Shown here piece after piece: positions 61,659-64,000 of a DNA stretch of 64,000 bases. The stretch spans positions 4,836,001-4,900,000 of the forward strand of contig NC_087107.1 in the NCBI RefSeq assembly GCF_963855985.1. Reading direction: 5' to 3'. A program made the position numbers and the translations under genes. Position 1 is the first letter of the stretch. Each line of letters begins with the position of its first letter. Source of the DNA: Ostrinia nubilalis (lineage: Eukaryota; Arthropoda; Insecta; Lepidoptera; Crambidae). The notes under the pieces are model-generated. The model searched no databases. It saw only the letters and a list, made by a program, of their open reading frames with translations, and was not told the DNA's origin.

Positions 61659-61960
61659 GCGTTCAATTACAGGTGGCGCTGGTTTCCTTACATTTTTCGC
61701 AGTAGCGTTTTTATTTATTCTACAATTCGCAACCTGTTGCTAAGATTCATAATAACCTCATTGAAGTTTAGTGATAGCGTTTTATTAGGATATTTTGGTT
61801 ATCATAGCCCGGCGTTCAATTACAGGTGGCGCTAGTTTCCTTACATTTTTCGCAGTTGCGTTGCTGTTGTTCAATACGCAACCGGTTGCTAAGATTCGTA
61901 ATAATAACCTCATCTTGATTTAGAGATAGCGGCTAAAGGATGTTTTGGTTTTATGAGACA
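61659..61960. repeat. 153-bp tandem duplication, two units
   Basis: GCGTTCAATTACAGGTGGCG starts at 61659 and again at 61812. Both units continue with 'tttccttacatttttcgcag', 'ttgctaagattc' and 'taataacctcat' blocks. The units differ by scattered substitutions and small indels, so the duplication is old. Confidence 0.9.
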
Positions 61961-62345
61961 TGATGTTACGCGAAAAGATATGATACCATACTTCACAGGT
62001 CGTACTGTCAATCCGATTGGGCTGGGATTCTTCAAAGTCTAATACCAGGGTTGTTTTTCTGACCTCAGTCATAGTAGCAACAAGTTCCAAATTGAAACCC
62101 TAGCAACATCAACAACAGTGTCACTTATCCAAGAAACCGAGTCTCGGTAATGTTCTACCATTTCTCTCTGACCTTTTTGTCCAGCCACGTATGTAAAATA
62201 CCACAATTTACAATTTCACACGGCGCTGCGATCGTCACAAATGGAGCGGAAGACATCGGAACTATCACTAGGGTCATCGGCAGGGTTGTCAACTAAGAAA
62301 GTTCATGTGACACTATTTAATTTATTTTTCCACATGTTTAAAATT
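61961..62345. other. Noncoding DNA, nothing recognised
   Basis: No supported features. Confidence 0.5.
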
Positions 62346-62490
62346 CAGCGGTGGAATTGTGTAAAGCAATCGTAGTCATTTGACAGTTCATAACGTACCT
62401 ACGATAAAGTCAGTTAAACAAAGCGTTTGACAGAATAATCGTACGTTATGAGTTAAATGATTACTATTGCTTTACACAATTCCACCTCTG
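62346..62490. mobile_element. 145-bp palindromic MITE
   Basis: CAGCGGTGGAATTGTGTAAA is inverted at the other end (complement CAGAGGTGGAATTGTGTAAA), and pairing continues through nearly the whole element (AGCAAT, AATCATTT/GTCATTT, CATAACGTACG). ATT is found on both sides, possibly a 3-bp target duplication. No coding capacity. Confidence 0.8.
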
Positions 62491-62857
62491 ATTGTATAAC
62501 TAAGGTGCGAGAAATTATACTAGATGGAAGATCTTGTTCCTAACATATGTTTGGAGTTGCTGTTTTATCATTAAATAAATTAGTGCAATTTGCTATTAGA
62601 ACCTCCTGCAATAGAATTACCGTAAATAAGGAACTTATTACCTGAATGTAAGTAATTCAGCTGACAAGACATTCCAAGCGAGCCATTTATTTTTCTGGAT
62701 AGCTTGTCTCCAATCGAAGCAGCCATTAATTGATATATCTGCTCTCTGAGATTTTCGATCGTTTCATTGGTCAATGAAGAGTAAAACCATTTTGATCTCA
62801 TCGCCTTATTCTTCAACAACCAAAACTAAGAACAAAACACGGATCTGTAGCCCTTAG
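62491..62857. other. Noncoding DNA, nothing recognised
   Basis: No supported features. Confidence 0.5.
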
Positions 62858-63005
62858 CCTAAGAGCAGACTTTTAGTTGGCCGATAGTTGGGCCCGATTT
62901 TAATTTGTATGAAGAATCGGCCGACACCAAATCGGTGTAATGTGCGCACTTTCATACCTAATACCTACATAATATCCATACTCATTAAACCCCGACTCTT
63001 TTAGA
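62858..63005. mobile_element. MITE family D, incomplete copy
   Basis: Blocks 'ttttagttggccgatagttg', 'aatttgtatgaagaatcggc' and 'gtgcgcact' match the next copy. The outer GCGCACACCG terminus is missing on the left and the right terminal repeat is absent. Confidence 0.7.
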
Positions 63006-63175
63006 GTAGGCGCACACCGTTGATTTTTAGTTGGCCGATAGTTGTGCCCGATTTTAAATTGTATGAAGAATCGGCCAAATCGAATCGGCGTAGTGTGCGC
63101 ACTATACATGCCCATACTGATCAACTGCCCGATTAAACTATCGGCCGACGAAAAATTAACGGTGTGCGCCTACTT
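63006..63175. mobile_element. MITE family D, complete copy
   Basis: GTAGGCGCACACCGTTGATT at the left is inverted at the right (complement GTAGGCGCACACCGTTAATT), followed on both sides by GGCCGATAGTT. It is 170 bp and non-coding. It follows the incomplete copy directly. Confidence 0.85.
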
Positions 63176-64000
63176 TAAGGGCACATCTCGAAAGTTCACA
63201 GCCCTACCATCTTACGTACCGGGTTACACTCGCGTCTATTGTTTCTTCAAGATGCTTTTATTGATACGGTAGGAGTTCCAAGTGGTTTCTGTATGACCAA
63301 TTACCCGATCGTATCGACCACTTATCTCAAATTAATTTCAATTGTTGCGGAGTTCATTCGGAAGTGTATTAACAGCTATGATAAGAAATACTGTGATGTA
63401 ACGCGGAACGGTTTCAATCGAATAAACTTATATTTGGTTATCTAGGAATTATCTCCTTTGCGGTTTGACACCTTTAATTAACGGTCGCGTGCATACTTTT
63501 ACTAACTGCTTTGTTGGACAGTTTAAAATATTGCATAATAATTCGCAAAAATTATGTAATGATTTGAGTTGTGACTGCAGAGTATGTTCAACGTAAGAAC
63601 GCATAAGTTGTGCCTTTTCGACTTTCGTATTTCTTGTGGATAGATTTTGTGTGGTGTCACTGTTAAAGAATAGTCTAGTTCTCAGTGAGAACCAACAAGC
63701 AGAAAGCCTAGCCTGTCCAGACAGACATCCAATAATCAACACTGAAATCTATTATCGGCGTCTTCCTCGATTAGAAATCAAATAATACCTATGCCAGACA
63801 TTCTTTAGAAATCAGTAGGCACTTGTCAATAATGTAACATTCAAAATGTTGGTTTGAGAATCAAGTCTGTAAAGATTACTTTGTCTTGTCGAGTCTTAAG
63901 TCATAGCGATTAGTGATCACCATGCGCTCACTTGTGCTTCTTGTCAATCCGCCTTCGGGTCTTCACCTCATTGACACTTGCTTAATAATCTGCTAACGCC
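63176..64000. other. Noncoding DNA, nothing recognised
   Basis: Short open frames only, without motifs. Confidence 0.5.

Overview
This window is AT-rich eukaryotic nuclear DNA, almost certainly lepidopteran (moth or butterfly). The basis is its repeats: 3' ends of RTE-type LINEs with the GEAYVQ motif and a (GAT)n tail, the interspersed repeats that read 'cccgcggcttcgcccgcg' and 'ttcatcaaaatcggt', a CR1/Jockey-type reverse transcriptase, and dense small inverted-repeat (MITE-like) elements. The species assignment is inference from remembered repeat types; no database was consulted. I found no intact host protein-coding exon, rRNA gene, tRNA gene or CRISPR array. Most open frames of 60-130 codons look like chance.

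Layout. 1-16 kb: unique AT-rich DNA, a 1.2-kb inverted-repeat element (5422-6626), a GC-richer patch (8480-8760), an RTE 3' end, a 748-bp element with perfect 30-bp terminal repeats (12529-13276), two abutting MITEs, and a broken three-exon minus-strand gene of transposon character (14426-15766). 16-41 kb: mostly unremarkable DNA with LINE 3' fragments, a Harbinger-like MITE pair in opposite orientations, scattered lepidopteran repeats, and a strong candidate recursive splice site at 31544/31545. 41.5-47.9 kb: a 3,204-bp-period tandem duplication. The two copies look identical and each carries a 1.39-kb foldback structure. 48-57.7 kb: repeat fragments, another splice-like signal, a hAT-like MITE with a perfect 8-bp target duplication, and a candidate promoter with a 42-nt first exon ending in G|GTAAGT at 57733. 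57.9-60.9 kb: a foldback element split by two later insertions, one hAT-like and one a 5'-truncated LINE with a YADD reverse transcriptase core. 61-64 kb: a 153-bp tandem duplication and more MITEs.

Interpretation. The absence of coding exons, the splice-like signals on the plus strand and the plus-strand promoter/first-exon candidate fit the interior of a very large intron, or the distal 5' region, of a plus-strand gene whose coding exons lie outside the window. That is inference. The mobile elements do not work together; they are layered by age, and the nesting gives a relative order. The best objects to follow up are the tandem foldback duplication, the nested foldback at 58-61 kb, the split-exon gene with two CxxC modules at 14.4-15.8 kb, and the candidate recursive splice site.
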